Shown: positions 5,607 to 5,641 of the stretch, piece after piece
Layout of the letters: each line of letters starts with the position of its first letter
Numbering within the stretch: position 1 is the stretch's first letter
NCBI GenBank assembly: GCA_030642585.1
Contig: DAOWNN010000161.1
Span: 1-5,641 of the forward strand
DNA from: Bacteroidota bacterium
GTDB taxonomy: Bacteria > Bacteroidota > Bacteroidia > Bacteroidales > VadinHA17
Length of the DNA: 5,641 bases
Reading direction: 5' to 3'
Program-made: the position numbers and the translations under genes
The notes under the pieces: generated by a model
Database searches by the model: none
What the model saw: only the letters and a program-made list of their open reading frames with translations
Told to the model about the DNA's origin: nothing

Positions 5607-5636
5607 ATGGGGCTGGTGCTAATTACACCGCTCCAT
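5607..5636. repeat. Long stem-loop at the right end of the window
   Basis: ATGGGGCTGGTG (5607-5618) pairs with CACCGCTCCAT (5626-5636) as an 11-bp stem with one G-T pair and one bulged T; the loop is CTAATTA. It is followed by AAAAT and the window ends. Together with the degenerate repeat at 5577-5588 it may form a larger repeat unit continuing to the right. Confidence 0.5.
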
Positions 5637-5641
5637 AAAAT

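Larger units (their letters stand above)
5113..5641. other. Non-coding repeat-rich region, no gene found
   Basis: After the aldolase remnant these 529 bases hold no protein I can support on either strand. They are dominated by inverted repeats: a hairpin at 5167-5186, a cluster of nested palindromes at 5250-5492, a degenerate copy of the TCCCTAC repeat on the minus strand (5577-5588) and a long stem at 5607-5636. The stretches 5187-5249 and 5493-5570 show nothing recognisable. Confidence 0.6.

Overview
The window looks like chromosomal DNA from a member of the Bacteroidota, probably an anaerobic or microaerophilic environmental lineage of the Bacteroidales/Marinilabiliales type. It is AT-rich. 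The genes lack strong Shine-Dalgarno sequences. Several intergenic stretches contain TTG / TAnnTTTG-like promoter elements, and the spacers carry short GC-rich palindromes of the kind I associate with this phylum. This assignment is inference from sequence style and from the protein families; no 16S gene or other marker is present.

Layout from left to right. (1) 1-348, minus strand: the N-terminus of a UvrD/RecB-AddA-like ATP-dependent helicase-nuclease, cut by the window edge. (2) 531-1532, plus strand: a complete YghZ-type aldo/keto reductase, divergent from the helicase. (3) 1533-1842: a convergent spacer with a row of tight hairpins. (4) 1843-2418 and 2485-3003, both minus strand: a rubrerythrin preceded by a small flavin reductase related to the flavin domain of high-molecular-weight rubredoxin. 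Together they look like an oxygen/peroxide defence pair. (5) 3141-4475, plus strand: a secreted lipoprotein of the amidohydrolase superfamily in which the usual N-terminal HxH metal motif is missing. (6) 4476-4677: a spacer with two copies of a palindromic repeat whose stem covaries between copies. (7) 4672-5112, plus strand: a 5'-truncated remnant of a threonine aldolase-like PLP enzyme that begins just before the Schiff-base lysine. (8) 5113-5641: non-coding sequence packed with nested inverted repeats.

The first half is ordinary housekeeping and stress metabolism. The flavin reductase could pass NAD(P)H electrons, through free or bound flavin, to the rubredoxin domain of rubrerythrin. This is inferred from gene order and family knowledge, not shown. 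The right-hand 1.1 kb is different: a gene fragment lies between clusters of palindromic repeats, which suggests repeat-associated rearrangement. The most unusual object is the nested palindrome at about 5250-5492. It holds several near-perfect hairpins inside a larger inverted repeat and has no recognisable protein. It may be a REP/MITE-like element or a structured RNA, and the sequence alone does not decide between these. I found no convincing new defence or mobile system encoded by proteins in the window.
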